A stretch of 64,000 nucleotides of DNA from JAHRVQ01 sp964548025 (lineage in GTDB: Bacteria; Pseudomonadota; Gammaproteobacteria; Pseudomonadales; Azotimanducaceae). The DNA lies in NCBI GenBank assembly GCA_964548025.1, contig CAZJRI010000001.1, positions 46,216 through 110,215 of the forward strand. The letters are read 5' to 3'. A model generated the notes under the pieces. That model was not told the origin of the DNA. It worked only from the letters and a program-made list of their open reading frames with translations, and did no database searches. Shown here piece by piece: positions 28,295 through 38,170 of the stretch; the first letter of the stretch is position 1, and every line of letters begins with the position of its first letter. Both the position numbers and the translations under genes were made by a program.

Positions 28295-29974
28295 ATGAGA
28301 GTAATTGTTTTATTAATGATGTTTTTTGTGGCATCAACATATGCTGCCAGCCCTGAGGCGACTTATGGACATAAGGCAATGGTGACCTCACGATCAGCTT
28401 ATGCATCTGCTGTAGGGCTTGAGATAATGAAAGACGGCGGCAATGCTGTTGATGGCGCCGTGGCCACCGCTTTTGCTCTTGCGGTTGCCTATCCGTCTGC
28501 GGGTAATATCGGTGGTGGTGGATTTGCCGTCATTCGTCTCGCAGATGGCCAGGTTGTAACCCTGGACCACAGGGAGACAGCGCCTTCGACCGCCGGACGA
28601 GATATGTATCTGGACGAAAACGGTAATGTGATTAAAGGGCTGTCAAGGTCGAGCCTTAAAGCAAGCGGTACGCCGGGTTCAGTAGACGGGTTACTGGTTC
28701 TTTTGGATCGATATGGCACCTTATCGAGAAAGAAGGTACTGGCACCTGCCATCAAACTTGCAGAGAAAGGAATTCCATTATCTCACGATCTGGTTCGCAG
28801 TTTTAATCGTGCGCTTAAGAGTATGCAGAAATATCCGGCATCCGTCGCCAAATTCTCAAATAAGGGTGAAGCATACGAGGTGGGTGATATCTGGCGTCAG
28901 CCGGATCTTGCAAGGAGCCTGAAACGAATATCAAAACTCGGTAGGGATGGATTCTACAAGGGCAGGACAGCAGAACTCATCGTAAAAGAGATGGAAAGAG
29001 GTGGAGGTGAAATAACGATTGAAGATCTGGCCAGCTATAAGTCGGTATGGCGAGAACCGGTGCATGGCACCTATCGTGGATATGATATTTATGGGATGGG
29101 TCCCCCGTCATCAGGGGGTGTCCTGGTGCAACAGATCCTGAATATTCTGGAACCGTTTGATATAGGTGCAATGGGATTTGCCAGTGCAAAGACAATCCAT
29201 CTGATGGTTGAAGCCGAGCGCCGCGCCTATGCAGACAGGGCAGAACACCTCGGCGACCCTGACTACTACGAAGTCCCGATGAAGATGCTGATCGACAAGG
29301 GGTATGCCAAATCGCGATTTGAAGATTTCAGCGATGAAAAAGCCACAGATAGCAAGGATATTGGATTTGGCTCCTGGCCAGCGGAGAGTACGGAGACAAC
29401 GCATTTCTCGGTTTATAAAGATGGGATTATGGTTGCACTTACAACGACACTGAATAGTTCCTACGGCAATAAGATAGTCATACCCGGTACCGGGATATTG
29501 ATGAACAATGAGATGGATGATTTTTCCATCAAGAAAAACACTGCCAATCAGTTCGGGGTTATCGGTCGGGTAGCCAACGCCATTGAACCAAACAAGCGCA
29601 TGTTGAGTTCGATGTCTCCTACCCTTGTAACAAGGGACGGCAAACCGGTGTTGATAACCGGCTCGCCTGGAGGGTCGACCATTATTACAACAGCGCTGCA
29701 GGTAATAGTAAATGTAATTGACCACAAAATGCCCATCGATCAGGCCGTCTCCCTGGGGCGATTTCACCATCAATGGCAACCCAATATGATTATGTATGGC
29801 AAACATGCAATCTCCCCGGATTCGATCGATATATTGAAGTCAATGGGACACGTTGGATTCAGGGAGATACCTTATGGACGAGGCCTTGGTGACGCCAATT
29901 CAATTATGATCAGTGATGGCGTGATCAGTGGCATTAAAGATCCACGCAATGTCGGAGCGGCGCTTGGATACTGA
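28295..29974 (+). CDS. ggt: Gamma-glutamyltransferase (exported)
   Basis: A 559-residue Ntn-hydrolase precursor with a signal peptide (residues 1-17, ending TYA). GGNAVDGAVATAFAL, GNIGGGGF and DHRETAP mark the large subunit. The self-cleavage site and nucleophile is Thr in STETTHFSVYKDG near residue 370. GSPGGSTIITT follows in the small subunit. It transfers or hydrolyses the gamma-glutamyl group of glutathione in the periplasm. The Xni gene begins nine bases later, suggesting co-transcription by position rather than function. Confidence 0.95.
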   Translation: MRVIVLLMMFFVASTYAASPEATYGHKAMVTSRSAYASAVGLEIMKDGGNAVDGAVATAFALAVAYPSAGNIGGGGFAVIRLADGQVVTLDHRETAPSTAGRDMYLDENGNVIKGLSRSSLKASGTPGSVDGLLVLLDRYGTLSRKKVLAPAIKLAEKGIPLSHDLVRSFNRALKSMQKYPASVAKFSNKGEAYEVGDIWRQPDLARSLKRISKLGRDGFYKGRTAELIVKEMERGGGEITIEDLASYKSVWREPVHGTYRGYDIYGMGPPSSGGVLVQQILNILEPFDIGAMGFASAKTIHLMVEAERRAYADRAEHLGDPDYYEVPMKMLIDKGYAKSRFEDFSDEKATDSKDIGFGSWPAESTETTHFSVYKDGIMVALTTTLNSSYGNKIVIPGTGILMNNEMDDFSIKKNTANQFGVIGRVANAIEPNKRMLSSMSPTLVTRDGKPVLITGSPGGSTIITTALQVIVNVIDHKMPIDQAVSLGRFHHQWQPNMIMYGKHAISPDSIDILKSMGHVGFREIPYGRGLGDANSIMISDGVISGIKDPRNVGAALGY

Positions 29975-29983
29975 AGGCTGAGG

Positions 29984-30748
29984 ATGACTGTTTCCCGGGT
30001 ACTGCTGGTGGATGCGTTTAATCTGATTCGACGAATTTTCGAAGCGCAACCGGGTGATGATGGCAAGATCCAACAAGTTATCGAAGCTGCATCAAGATCG
30101 GTTGCAAGAGCAGTGAGGCAGCACGAACCCAGTCATGCCTGTGTCGTTTTTGACAGTCACGATACAACATGGCGGCATATGCTGTACGAGCAATATAAAT
30201 TGAATAGAAAGCCAACCCCGTCATTACTCATGGAAAACCTGGATGAATTTGAATCCTCGTTCAGTGAGTTGGGTATCAGCTCCTTCAGTCTTGAAAACTA
30301 TGAGGCGGATGACATCATCGCCACGCTTGCCGTGGGAGTCGCCCGTAACGATGGCGAGGCGATAATCCTCTCAACCGACAAATCGTTTCTGCAATTATTA
30401 TGTACCAACATCAGGGTCTTCAACCATTTTGAACAAACCGAAATCACTGCAGAGGTGGTCCGGGAAAAATACGGAGTTGAAGTTGATCAACTTGTTTCAT
30501 TCTGGGCGATGACCGGTGATGCGAGTAACAATATTAAAGGGGTGCCGGGAGTTGGCAAAAAGATTGCTGCAGGGTTACTGGGTGATTACGGATCACTCGA
30601 AAGCATTCTGGGTGACGATACTTCAGAAGGTCCAGTGGCAAAAGTTCAGGCAAATAAGGCAGAGGCCCTGAAGTGTCAACAACTGGTCAGCTTGAAGACA
30701 GATGTCGAATTGGGTATTAACCTGAGATCATTTCGTCTGCGCAACTGA
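29984..30748 (+). CDS. xni: Xni/ExoIX-like flap endonuclease
   Basis: A 254-residue protein of the 5'-3' exonuclease/FEN family without a polymerase domain. It has VLLVDAFNLI at the start, VVFDSH, then LENYEADDIIATLAV with the metal-binding aspartates, and the helix-hairpin-helix KGVPGVGKKIAAGLLGDYGSLESIL. The length agrees with the stand-alone Xni (YgdG) of gammaproteobacteria. It removes flaps during Okazaki-fragment processing or repair. The ATG follows gamma-glutamyltransferase closely. Confidence 0.88.
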   Translation: MTVSRVLLVDAFNLIRRIFEAQPGDDGKIQQVIEAASRSVARAVRQHEPSHACVVFDSHDTTWRHMLYEQYKLNRKPTPSLLMENLDEFESSFSELGISSFSLENYEADDIIATLAVGVARNDGEAIILSTDKSFLQLLCTNIRVFNHFEQTEITAEVVREKYGVEVDQLVSFWAMTGDASNNIKGVPGVGKKIAAGLLGDYGSLESILGDDTSEGPVAKVQANKAEALKCQQLVSLKTDVELGINLRSFRLRN

Positions 30749-30811
30749 GTTAGATCAGCTTTGAAGAAAAATACAAAAAAATATATCCAGTATGTTCCGG
30801 GTCGACCAAAT

Positions 30812-31213
30812 ATGCTTCGTATTTCGAAAATTCACGCGTGGCTGTACAGGAAGACGAATGGAATTATAGGAGCCAGGTAGGATGGGCTTGATATTCTATT
30901 GCTGACCACAATTGGTCATCGTTCAGGGAGGCAACGAGTCACCCCGATGCCGTATCTGACCTATGAAGGCGGATACCTTCTGGTTGCCTCAAACGGAAGC
31001 CTGGAAGTCAATCCAGGTTGGTACTTTAACCTTCAGCAAAACAACCATGCAGCGGTGCAATTGCGAGCAGAGGTATTCGAAGTAGAGGCGTCAAATATAG
31101 TGGCTGATCAAAGAAGATCAGCCTGGGAGTACGTGATTTGTGAACAACCTCGTTATGAGCAATATCAATTGAACATCAAGAGGATGATTCCATTGGTCCT
31201 GTTACACAAGTAA
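30812..31213 (+). pseudogene. DUF385-like deazaflavin/F420-type nitroreductase gene with an in-frame TAG
   Basis: From the ATG at 30812 the frame encodes a typical N-terminus (KIHAWLYRKTNGIIGAR), then a TAG stop at 30878-30880, and then continues in the same frame with DGLDILLLTTIGHRSGRQR and the rest of a DUF385 domain to 31213 (IKRMIPLVLLHK). Both halves are family-like and in one frame, so a single base change breaks an otherwise complete gene of about 133 codons. Starting at the TTG at 30899 would lose the first beta strand. It is a pseudogene, a base-calling error, or a shorter protein. Members reduce substrates with a deazaflavin or flavin. Confidence 0.7.
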
Positions 31214-31257
31214 ACAGGTTCGTACCACCGTAACTGACAACTTTCAGCTATATTGAT

Positions 31258-32508
31258 TCACCCAACCCATTCCAGCGGGATGTTGTCTTCAACCAATTGG
31301 GTGATACTGATTGAATTGATCTTGTGTTCAACGCCCACTTCAAGCGCAAACTCAGAAATATCGTTGGTTCGGGTAAATATCAGCGCATTGGGATGTTTTT
31401 GGCGCAACCAGAGCGCAGTGCGAAGATTATTTGCAGCATTTCCCGTACCGAGAATAACAACCGGTTCTGCGCTTGTCAGATCAATCTGTTCACGCAGATT
31501 GCGCCAGACCTCAGGGTGAGCAATATCGCCCTGAAAGATTTCTCGTTGATAATTTGATTCAAGAATTTGCTGTTCTTCGACAACCTGTATTCGCCGTTCG
31601 GCATCGAGATCGATAATTGCGACAGTCTCAACCTGGTCTCTGGCATTATCCTGTAATTCCTCCAGAATCGTCTGCCCGAATAAACCGAAACCGGCGAGAA
31701 CAACCGTATCTTTGCCTTCTGTTTTCTTGAAATGATCCAGGAGGGTATCTTTCATGAGTCCCTTGGCTGCCAGATTGTATGAGTTGAAGCTAATCGATTG
31801 TTTCGCAATTTTTGTTTCTTGCATTGCCCTCAGAAACCGAAGACTTGAACAGTTAATGACGATTTTCGATTCGAGATGGGGGAAGAGTCTCAGTATTTTG
31901 CTGGCAGCTTCGAAGGCAAGAAAGTCATCCTCACCCAGCAGTACTACTCTTCGAGCGCGCTTTAATCTGAGCTGCTTCAATAGATAATCGTGGGAGACAT
32001 CGCCGATCACTATGGTCGCATTGAATGTTTCTGCCAGTTCAAGTTCGCGTACTGCACCAATCTGAGAATCTACGACAACGACCTGCGTGGTCTTGTTATA
32101 AGCTCGTAGAACCCTCAGGTAACTGGTTGCCATATCACCGGAACCAACGATTACGATATGGTTGCTCAACCGACTAAGATGCCAGCGTTGAGGGGATACA
32201 ACCATCAGTACTGCTTCAACCAGAGCAGATGCGGTGAGTAGTGGCGCACCAAAATAAGCGATCCAGAGTAGAATCCTGCCAAATACAGGTCCACCGGTTG
32301 GTGTGCCGATATCCAGGCCGCCTACAACGAAGAGCCCGAGGCTATAATATGCCTTTGCCAGGTAAGATGAGGAAACCACGTCAGGTCTTTCCGTCAGTGA
32401 GACACCGGTTGAGAAGCCGATAAGCGCACAGAGAAATATGACGAAAGCAGCGATCCAGCGCCAGCCAATCGTGGGGGTATCAAAATTATCTAAAACCAAG
32501 CGGTACAT
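31258..32508 (-). CDS. Ion-channel-like membrane protein with two RCK (TrkA-N) domains and atypical pore loop
   Basis: A 416-residue protein from the ATG at 32508 (MYRLVLDN). The N-terminal ~110 residues hold two membrane helices flanking a pore-like loop. Two Rossmann RCK domains follow (VIVGSGDMATSYLRVLRAYN near residue 117 and VLAGFGLFGQTILEEL later). The layout is that of a TM2 potassium channel with cytosolic NAD-binding gates. The loop reads VVGGLDIGTP (about 32299-32328) where a potassium channel has TVGYGD, so the selectivity filter is not canonical. It is divergent from the quinoprotein gene. Channel, sensor or lost function all remain possible. Confidence 0.65.
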   Translation of the reverse strand: MYRLVLDNFDTPTIGWRWIAAFVIFLCALIGFSTGVSLTERPDVVSSSYLAKAYYSLGLFVVGGLDIGTPTGGPVFGRILLWIAYFGAPLLTASALVEAVLMVVSPQRWHLSRLSNHIVIVGSGDMATSYLRVLRAYNKTTQVVVVDSQIGAVRELELAETFNATIVIGDVSHDYLLKQLRLKRARRVVLLGEDDFLAFEAASKILRLFPHLESKIVINCSSLRFLRAMQETKIAKQSISFNSYNLAAKGLMKDTLLDHFKKTEGKDTVVLAGFGLFGQTILEELQDNARDQVETVAIIDLDAERRIQVVEEQQILESNYQREIFQGDIAHPEVWRNLREQIDLTSAEPVVILGTGNAANNLRTALWLRQKHPNALIFTRTNDISEFALEVGVEHKINSISITQLVEDNIPLEWVG

Positions 32509-32609
32509 CCAGCAATCTTCAGAGCGCTTATTATATACTTGCCCCGGGACAATTAGGGATTGAGCCGGGACAAGTATTCTCATTCCGGGTCGATATCTTC
32601 AGGGAAAAT

Positions 32610-34502
32610 ATGAATTGCCGTTTATATAGATTGATCTGTTTTTATTTGATGCTGGCAGCAAGTGCTGCGAATGCCATGGAAACCGAAGATGGCAGCCAAT
32701 TTACAATGCTTGGAGAGATCACGCCAAAAAACGTTGGCGATCTTCGTCTTGCTTTCAGCTACAGGACCGGGGATCTGAACCAGGGTTTTACTCGCAAACA
32801 ACATTCATTTCAGACCACACCGGTATTCTGGCAGGGATCACTTTATATCAGCACCAGTAGCAATCAGGCCATAGCGATTAACGCAAAAACGGGAGATGAG
32901 ATCTGGCGGTACGATGCAGGGCTAGACCCGGATATTGGTTATTCGGAAAGTGCCTCGAGAGGTGTTGCTATCTGGCATGGCGAGAGTGACCTCTGTGCTC
33001 ATCGAGTTTTCCTTGGCACCCTGTCTGGTGAAATCCACGCTATCAATGCCAGCACAGGTCAACTATGTCGTGATTTTGCCGTAAATGGTGTGCTTGACCT
33101 CAAAAGTGATATTACCAACCTGAGAGAAGGCGATTACGGCGTAACATCTCCTGTTGCAGTCATGAAAGACCGGATAATAATCGGATCGGCAATTGGAGAT
33201 AATGGTGCGGTTGAACTTGAACAGGGAATAGTTCGCGCAGTCAATCCGATCACGGGTCGGCTGATCTGGAGCTGGGATCCGATACCCAGAACTGAATCTG
33301 ACCCCGCCTATAAGACCTGGGAAGACAGGAGTGCGATGATTACCGGTGCTGCCAATGCCTGGGCGCCCATCTCGGTTGATCCGCAAAGGAAACTGGTTTT
33401 TGTTCCAACGTCTTCGCCAAGTCCTGATTTTTATGGTGGCGAACGGGAAGGGAAAAACCTCTACTCCAATTCCATCGTTGCTCTGAATTCAGAAGATGGG
33501 ACTGTCGTCTGGCATAGGCAACTCGTTCACCATGACCTCTGGGATTATGACATTCCCGCAGAACCCAGCCTGATCATGTTGAATCGGGATGGCGTTCAAA
33601 TACCTGCAGTTGTTGTAGTCACGAAAATGGGTATGTTGTACGCCTTCAACAGAGAGACAGGTGAGACTATTTTTGACATCGAAGAACGACCTGTTCCTCA
33701 GAGTGATGTTCAAGGTGAAGTCAGCCATCCAACCCAACCTTTTTCATCAATTGTCCTGGCGGATCAGCGTGCACTCGGTCCTGATGATGCATTCGGGCTG
33801 GCAGTCTTTGACAAATGGGGATGTCAAAGGATACTTGAGAGCTTTCGCTCTGAAGGAATATACACCCCGCCTTCAACGCGGGGGACGGTCCAGAATCCGG
33901 GCTGGGGTGGTGGCATGAATTGGGGCGGCGTGTCGTTGGATGTCATCAGGCAGATTGCGCTTGTTAATTATATGCAGCTTCCCGGCCTTATTAAGCTTCT
34001 ACCCCGTGCCGAATATAACCGCGTGAGAACAAACCAGAGCATGAAAGGCTGGCAACTAACGTCCATGAGCGGTACGCCTTATGGTATGGCACGGCGTTTG
34101 TTTCTATCTGAACTTGGATTGCCATGCATCAAACCACCCTGGGGCAAGATAGCTGCGGTCGATCTCACAAACGGGAAAATATTATGGGACAGGCCGTTTG
34201 GTACAATTGAAGATCTGGCTCCGGCAATAGTCCCGAATTTCAGATTTGGCGTACCTAACATCGGAGGCCCTTTGTCGACAGCAACCGACCTTACTTTCAT
34301 TGGTGCAACAGCCGATCATTATTTTCGCGCAATTCGAACAAGTACAGGTGAGGAGTTGTGGCGATATCGATTGCCGACCACGGCAAATGCCGGACCGATG
34401 AGCTATTCAATAGAGGGTAGTCAGCATATTGCCATTGCCATTGGTGGATATGATGGGTTGGATCGTCCGCGGGGCGATTATCTGATGGTATTCAGGCTAT
34501 AG
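32610..34502 (+). CDS. PQQ-dependent (quinoprotein glucose-type) dehydrogenase, soluble form
   Basis: A 630-residue eight-bladed propeller protein with a signal peptide (residues 1-22, ending ANA) that exports it to the periplasm. It resembles membrane glucose/quinate dehydrogenases: SIVALNSEDGTVVW, then HHDLWDYDIPAEP, WGGMNWGG-like tryptophans, and GGPLSTATDLTFIGA with GEELWRYRLPTTANAGPM at the end. It lacks the five-helix N-terminal membrane anchor of E. coli Gcd and the adjacent-cysteine ring of methanol dehydrogenases. It would oxidise a sugar or alcohol using PQQ and calcium. No pqq synthesis genes lie in the window. It is divergent from the channel-like gene. Confidence 0.85.
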   Translation: MNCRLYRLICFYLMLAASAANAMETEDGSQFTMLGEITPKNVGDLRLAFSYRTGDLNQGFTRKQHSFQTTPVFWQGSLYISTSSNQAIAINAKTGDEIWRYDAGLDPDIGYSESASRGVAIWHGESDLCAHRVFLGTLSGEIHAINASTGQLCRDFAVNGVLDLKSDITNLREGDYGVTSPVAVMKDRIIIGSAIGDNGAVELEQGIVRAVNPITGRLIWSWDPIPRTESDPAYKTWEDRSAMITGAANAWAPISVDPQRKLVFVPTSSPSPDFYGGEREGKNLYSNSIVALNSEDGTVVWHRQLVHHDLWDYDIPAEPSLIMLNRDGVQIPAVVVVTKMGMLYAFNRETGETIFDIEERPVPQSDVQGEVSHPTQPFSSIVLADQRALGPDDAFGLAVFDKWGCQRILESFRSEGIYTPPSTRGTVQNPGWGGGMNWGGVSLDVIRQIALVNYMQLPGLIKLLPRAEYNRVRTNQSMKGWQLTSMSGTPYGMARRLFLSELGLPCIKPPWGKIAAVDLTNGKILWDRPFGTIEDLAPAIVPNFRFGVPNIGGPLSTATDLTFIGATADHYFRAIRTSTGEELWRYRLPTTANAGPMSYSIEGSQHIAIAIGGYDGLDRPRGDYLMVFRL

Positions 34503-34594
34503 AATCGTTGCGGCGTTAGACCATACCGCGGGTTCAACCATTATCCGATGGCGTAGAAAACGAAAGTAAAAATTGTGAAGAAGGAATCCTTGTC

Positions 34595-35949
34595 GTGAGT
34601 ATTAGTTGTTTTAAGGCCTATGATATTCGTGGTCGAATCCCTGACGACTTGAATGAGGATCTCAGCTACAGAATAGGCAGAGCTTATGCTGGCTATCTCC
34701 GCCCCAGGAAGGTTGTTGTCGGGCATGATATTCGCTTATCTAGCCCCTTGATCTGTGATGCCCTGATTGAAGGTCTGTTGGACGAAGGCGTTGCTGTGCA
34801 CCATATTGGGGTTTGCGGCACAGAAGAAATTTACTATGCAACCGATCACTATCAGATGGATGGTGGCATCGTCGTCACTGCCAGCCACAATCCAAAGGAT
34901 TACAACGGCATGAAGTTCGTGCGGGATGGTTCCAGGCCAATTAGCGGTGATACGGGTCTTAACGAAATTGAACGGCTTGTGGAACTGAATGACTTCGGTG
35001 ACGTTGGCACCAGAGGCAGTCTAACCCAACTTGATCATAGAGAATCCTATATCAACCATCTCCTCAGTTATGTTGATATAGATACGATCAAGCCACTCAG
35101 GATTGTCGTTAATGCCGGTAATGGTGGGGCCGGTGCAATTATTGATCGAATTGAAAGGTTCCTGCCGGTCGAATTTATCAAAGTCCATCACGAAGCAGAT
35201 GGCAACTTCCCCAATGGCGTACCCAATCCATTGCTTGAGGAGAATCGGCACCGACAATTGAAGCGATAAGGCAGCATGATGCGGACTTTGGAATTGCCTG
35301 GGATGGAGATTTTGATCGCTGTTTTTTCTTCGATGGAGAAGGGCGCTTTATCGAAGGCTACTATATTGTGGGCTTGCTGGCTCAGGCTTTTCTCGCTTCC
35401 GATAACAATGCGAAAATAGTGCATGATCCCAGACTGACCTGGAATACGATTGAAATCGTTAACTCAATTGGGGGAGAAGCCATCCAGAGTAAGACCGGGC
35501 ATGCATTTATCAAGGAGCGTATGCGAAAGGAAGATGCGACTTATGGTGGCGAAATGAGTGCGCATCACTATTTTCGCGACTTCGCTTACTGTGACAGCGG
35601 CATGGTGCCCTGGTTGCTGGTTCTCGGGCTGATCTCCAGCAATAATCAAACCCTTGCGGAACTGGTTAACGACAGGATGAGCGCCTTTCCGGCAAGTGGC
35701 GAAATCAATCGGAAAATTGATCACGCGGCGGAGCTATTGGCGGATCTAGAATCAGAATATGAAGCGCTCGCCCTTGTTGTTGATCATACTGATGGATTGA
35801 GTATGGAATTTGAAAGCTGGCGATTCAATATTCGCATGTCAAATACTGAACCCGTTGTGCGTCTGAATGTTGAGTCGAGGGGTGACAGAAAATTAATGGA
35901 AAAAATGACAGGGGAACTGCTTGAAAGGATGGGTGGCAAACCGATATGA
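34595..35949 (+). pseudogene. manB: Phosphomannomutase (ManB/CpsG) gene with a one-base frameshift
   Basis: The GTG at 34595 has AAGGA upstream. The first frame (CFKAYDIRGRIPDDLNED, phosphoserine loop TASHNPKDYNG) runs normally to about 35248, then stops at 35267. The +1 frame continues at 35251 with PTIEAIRQHDADFGIAWDGDFDR (metal site DGDFDR split here by length) and ends at 35949. A missing G in CGG-CACCG (expected CGGGCACCG) restores one 451-residue protein, the length of E. coli CpsG. The enzyme interconverts mannose 6- and 1-phosphate for polysaccharide precursors. A homopolymer sequencing error or a true mutation are both possible. The downstream gene overlaps by ATGA. Confidence 0.85.
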
Positions 35950-36692
35950 GCTGGATGGGGAAAATCCTGGGCGGTGGCCTTGGTTTCATGTTCGGGGGAC
36001 CCATCGGTGCGGTTCTGGGCGCAGTTGTAGGGCATCAGGCATTCGACAGTACGCAGAACAAAGGTGGCATACTCAGTTCGCTCGAAAATAAACAGAGTAT
36101 ATATTTCGCAGCGACGTACTCCATGCTGGGTAAGTTGGCAAAGGCAGATGGAACTGTTACCCAGCAGGAGGTGAACGTTATTGATCGGGTTATGCGAGAA
36201 AACCTGAGACTAACGCCTCAAGCCCGGGATCTGGCAATTGAGATATTTAATACTGCGAAAGACTCGGACGAACCCTTTGAAGCCTTTGCAAACCAGTTTT
36301 ACGATGAATTTGGTCGTTCAAAAGAAGTTCTATCCTCTGTGATCGATCTGCTTCTACTCGTCGGTTATGCCGACGGCAGTCTTCACGCAACTGAAGAGAG
36401 AATGATTCTCTCGGCTGTCAGCATATTTAAGCTGGAGCAAAACTACGACCAGATAAAAAGCCGTTTTTCGAACCTGCCGGAAGATATGGATAAACAGTAT
36501 GCGATTCTCGGCGCGAAACGTGGTGATGATATCAGAGAGATTAAAAAGAAATATCGCAAACTGGCCATGCAGCATCATCCGGACAGGATACAGTCAAAAG
36601 GCATGGCGCCGGAACTGGCAAGTGCCGCTGAAGAGAAATTCAAGGAAATTCAGCATGCATTCGATCTGATCGAGAAGGATGTAGCGAAATAG
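35946..36692 (+). CDS. DjlA-like co-chaperone (TerB-like plus J domain)
   Basis: A 248-residue protein. The N-terminus is glycine-rich and hydrophobic (GGGLGFMFGGPIGAVLGAVVG), a possible membrane-inserting segment. Residues about 50-170 form a TerB-like helical domain (KLAKADGTVTQQE and GYADGSLHATEERMIL). The C-terminal J domain has KKYRKLAMQHHPDR, with the HPD tripeptide needed to stimulate DnaK. This order matches DjlA. The ATG overlaps the manB stop (ATGA), so it is translated with that gene. It converges on the permease gene with a two-base gap. Confidence 0.88.
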   Translation: MSWMGKILGGGLGFMFGGPIGAVLGAVVGHQAFDSTQNKGGILSSLENKQSIYFAATYSMLGKLAKADGTVTQQEVNVIDRVMRENLRLTPQARDLAIEIFNTAKDSDEPFEAFANQFYDEFGRSKEVLSSVIDLLLLVGYADGSLHATEERMILSAVSIFKLEQNYDQIKSRFSNLPEDMDKQYAILGAKRGDDIREIKKKYRKLAMQHHPDRIQSKGMAPELASAAEEKFKEIQHAFDLIEKDVAK

Positions 36693-36694
36693 CA

Positions 36695-38059
36695 TTATTG
36701 ATGACTTTGTTTTGCCGCTACCCAATAGAAGAAGATGCCAAGGACGACCCACCCGATCACCATTGCCCATTCATAGGGCCAGAGCAAGGCAGATGGACTA
36801 CCAGGAAGATAAATCATGAACAGCATGGCTGACATCGTGAGTGCAATATAGCCGATGGTCATACCGTATTTAAGCCGGAACGGTCTTGGCATGTCCGGTT
36901 CTGTGATTCGAAGCCTGATGAACGCAAACGCAACCATGCCATAGGCGATTACGATTGCGAAACTACCGGCATCGATGATCCATACCAGGATCGTTCGGCC
37001 GAAAAACGGCGATATACAACTGAGAAATCCTATCATCAGGATTGCGTAATGAGGGGTATTGTATTTGGGATGAAGTCTGGCGAATAGTGCTGGCAGCATT
37101 CCGGATTTAGCCATCGCATAGATTACCCGGCTGCCGCCCAGGATAAACGCATTCCAACTGGTTAGTATCCCACCGATGCCAGCGATGATCATGATCTTCC
37201 CGGCAAGAGGAGAATTCCAGACAATCGTATTCGCATCTGCGGTTGCGATATCAGCCGTTTTGATTGCCCCACCATCCATGGCAAAAGAGACACCAAGTGT
37301 GACTAGAATGTACCAGAGCACCGCAAGACTGACTGATATTACCAGCAGTTTTCCAATCTGTTCAGGCGGAATTTTGATCTCTTCGGCTGACTGGGGAATT
37401 ACGTCAAATCCGACCAGTAATGCAGGTACCATAATGAGTACACTCATGGCACCACCTGCACCGGCAACAAATAATGGCGCTGTGTTTTGAATACTGCCGC
37501 TGAGTAACGATCCTGAAATAAAACTCAACCCAATGGCCAGAAAGACCAGGGTGATGATGGTCTGCAGAATAGCTGCGAATTGAATCCCGATATAATTTAC
37601 CCCGCTCATCAATATTGCACCGATGACACCAATCAGGACCATCGAGGCATAGACATCAGATCCCTCCACAGTCCACAGCAAACCAATTCTGAGCTCAGGA
37701 AACAGATATTCCATTGCAGTGGGCAAGGCGACGGATTCGAATACGGGTACGGTGACATAAGCCATTATCAGGGCCCAGGTGCAGACAAATGCAGGTAGTT
37801 GTCCGAGCGCACGATGAGTATATACGTGCTCACCACCCGCTTTTGGCATCGCAGAGACCAATTCGGCGTAGGTGAGACTGATAAATATCACTGCGATACC
37901 ACCGGTAATCAGCGCGAATACAGCGCCAAGCGTTCCTGCTCGTTGAATCCACTCACCTGTCAGCAGAACCCAACTCCAGCCGATCATGGCTCCAAATGAG
38001 AGGGCGATAACTTCTCGACGCGCAAGTACCTGCTTGAAACTTGGGGGTTGATTGTCCAT
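36695..38059 (-). CDS. APC-family amino-acid permease
   Basis: A 454-residue integral membrane protein with about 12 predicted helices. The start MDNQPPSFKQVLARREVIALSFGAMIG-type TM1 carries the GAMIG signature of the amino acid/polyamine/organocation family, followed by GGEHVYTHRALG. Twelve-helix topology and the C-terminal hydrophobic block agree. The transported amino acid or amine cannot be told. It has no partner genes nearby. Confidence 0.85.
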   Translation of the reverse strand: MDNQPPSFKQVLARREVIALSFGAMIGWSWVLLTGEWIQRAGTLGAVFALITGGIAVIFISLTYAELVSAMPKAGGEHVYTHRALGQLPAFVCTWALIMAYVTVPVFESVALPTAMEYLFPELRIGLLWTVEGSDVYASMVLIGVIGAILMSGVNYIGIQFAAILQTIITLVFLAIGLSFISGSLLSGSIQNTAPLFVAGAGGAMSVLIMVPALLVGFDVIPQSAEEIKIPPEQIGKLLVISVSLAVLWYILVTLGVSFAMDGGAIKTADIATADANTIVWNSPLAGKIMIIAGIGGILTSWNAFILGGSRVIYAMAKSGMLPALFARLHPKYNTPHYAILMIGFLSCISPFFGRTILVWIIDAGSFAIVIAYGMVAFAFIRLRITEPDMPRPFRLKYGMTIGYIALTMSAMLFMIYLPGSPSALLWPYEWAMVIGWVVLGIFFYWVAAKQSHQ

Positions 38060-38170
38060 AGGCGGTTGTAGATTTGATCCTGTATTTTTATTATTCGTAG
38101 GTGAACTAACTTAACACAAGATTACATTACTTATTTGTGCGATCAAACGATCAGGCTGGGTGGTGATACT

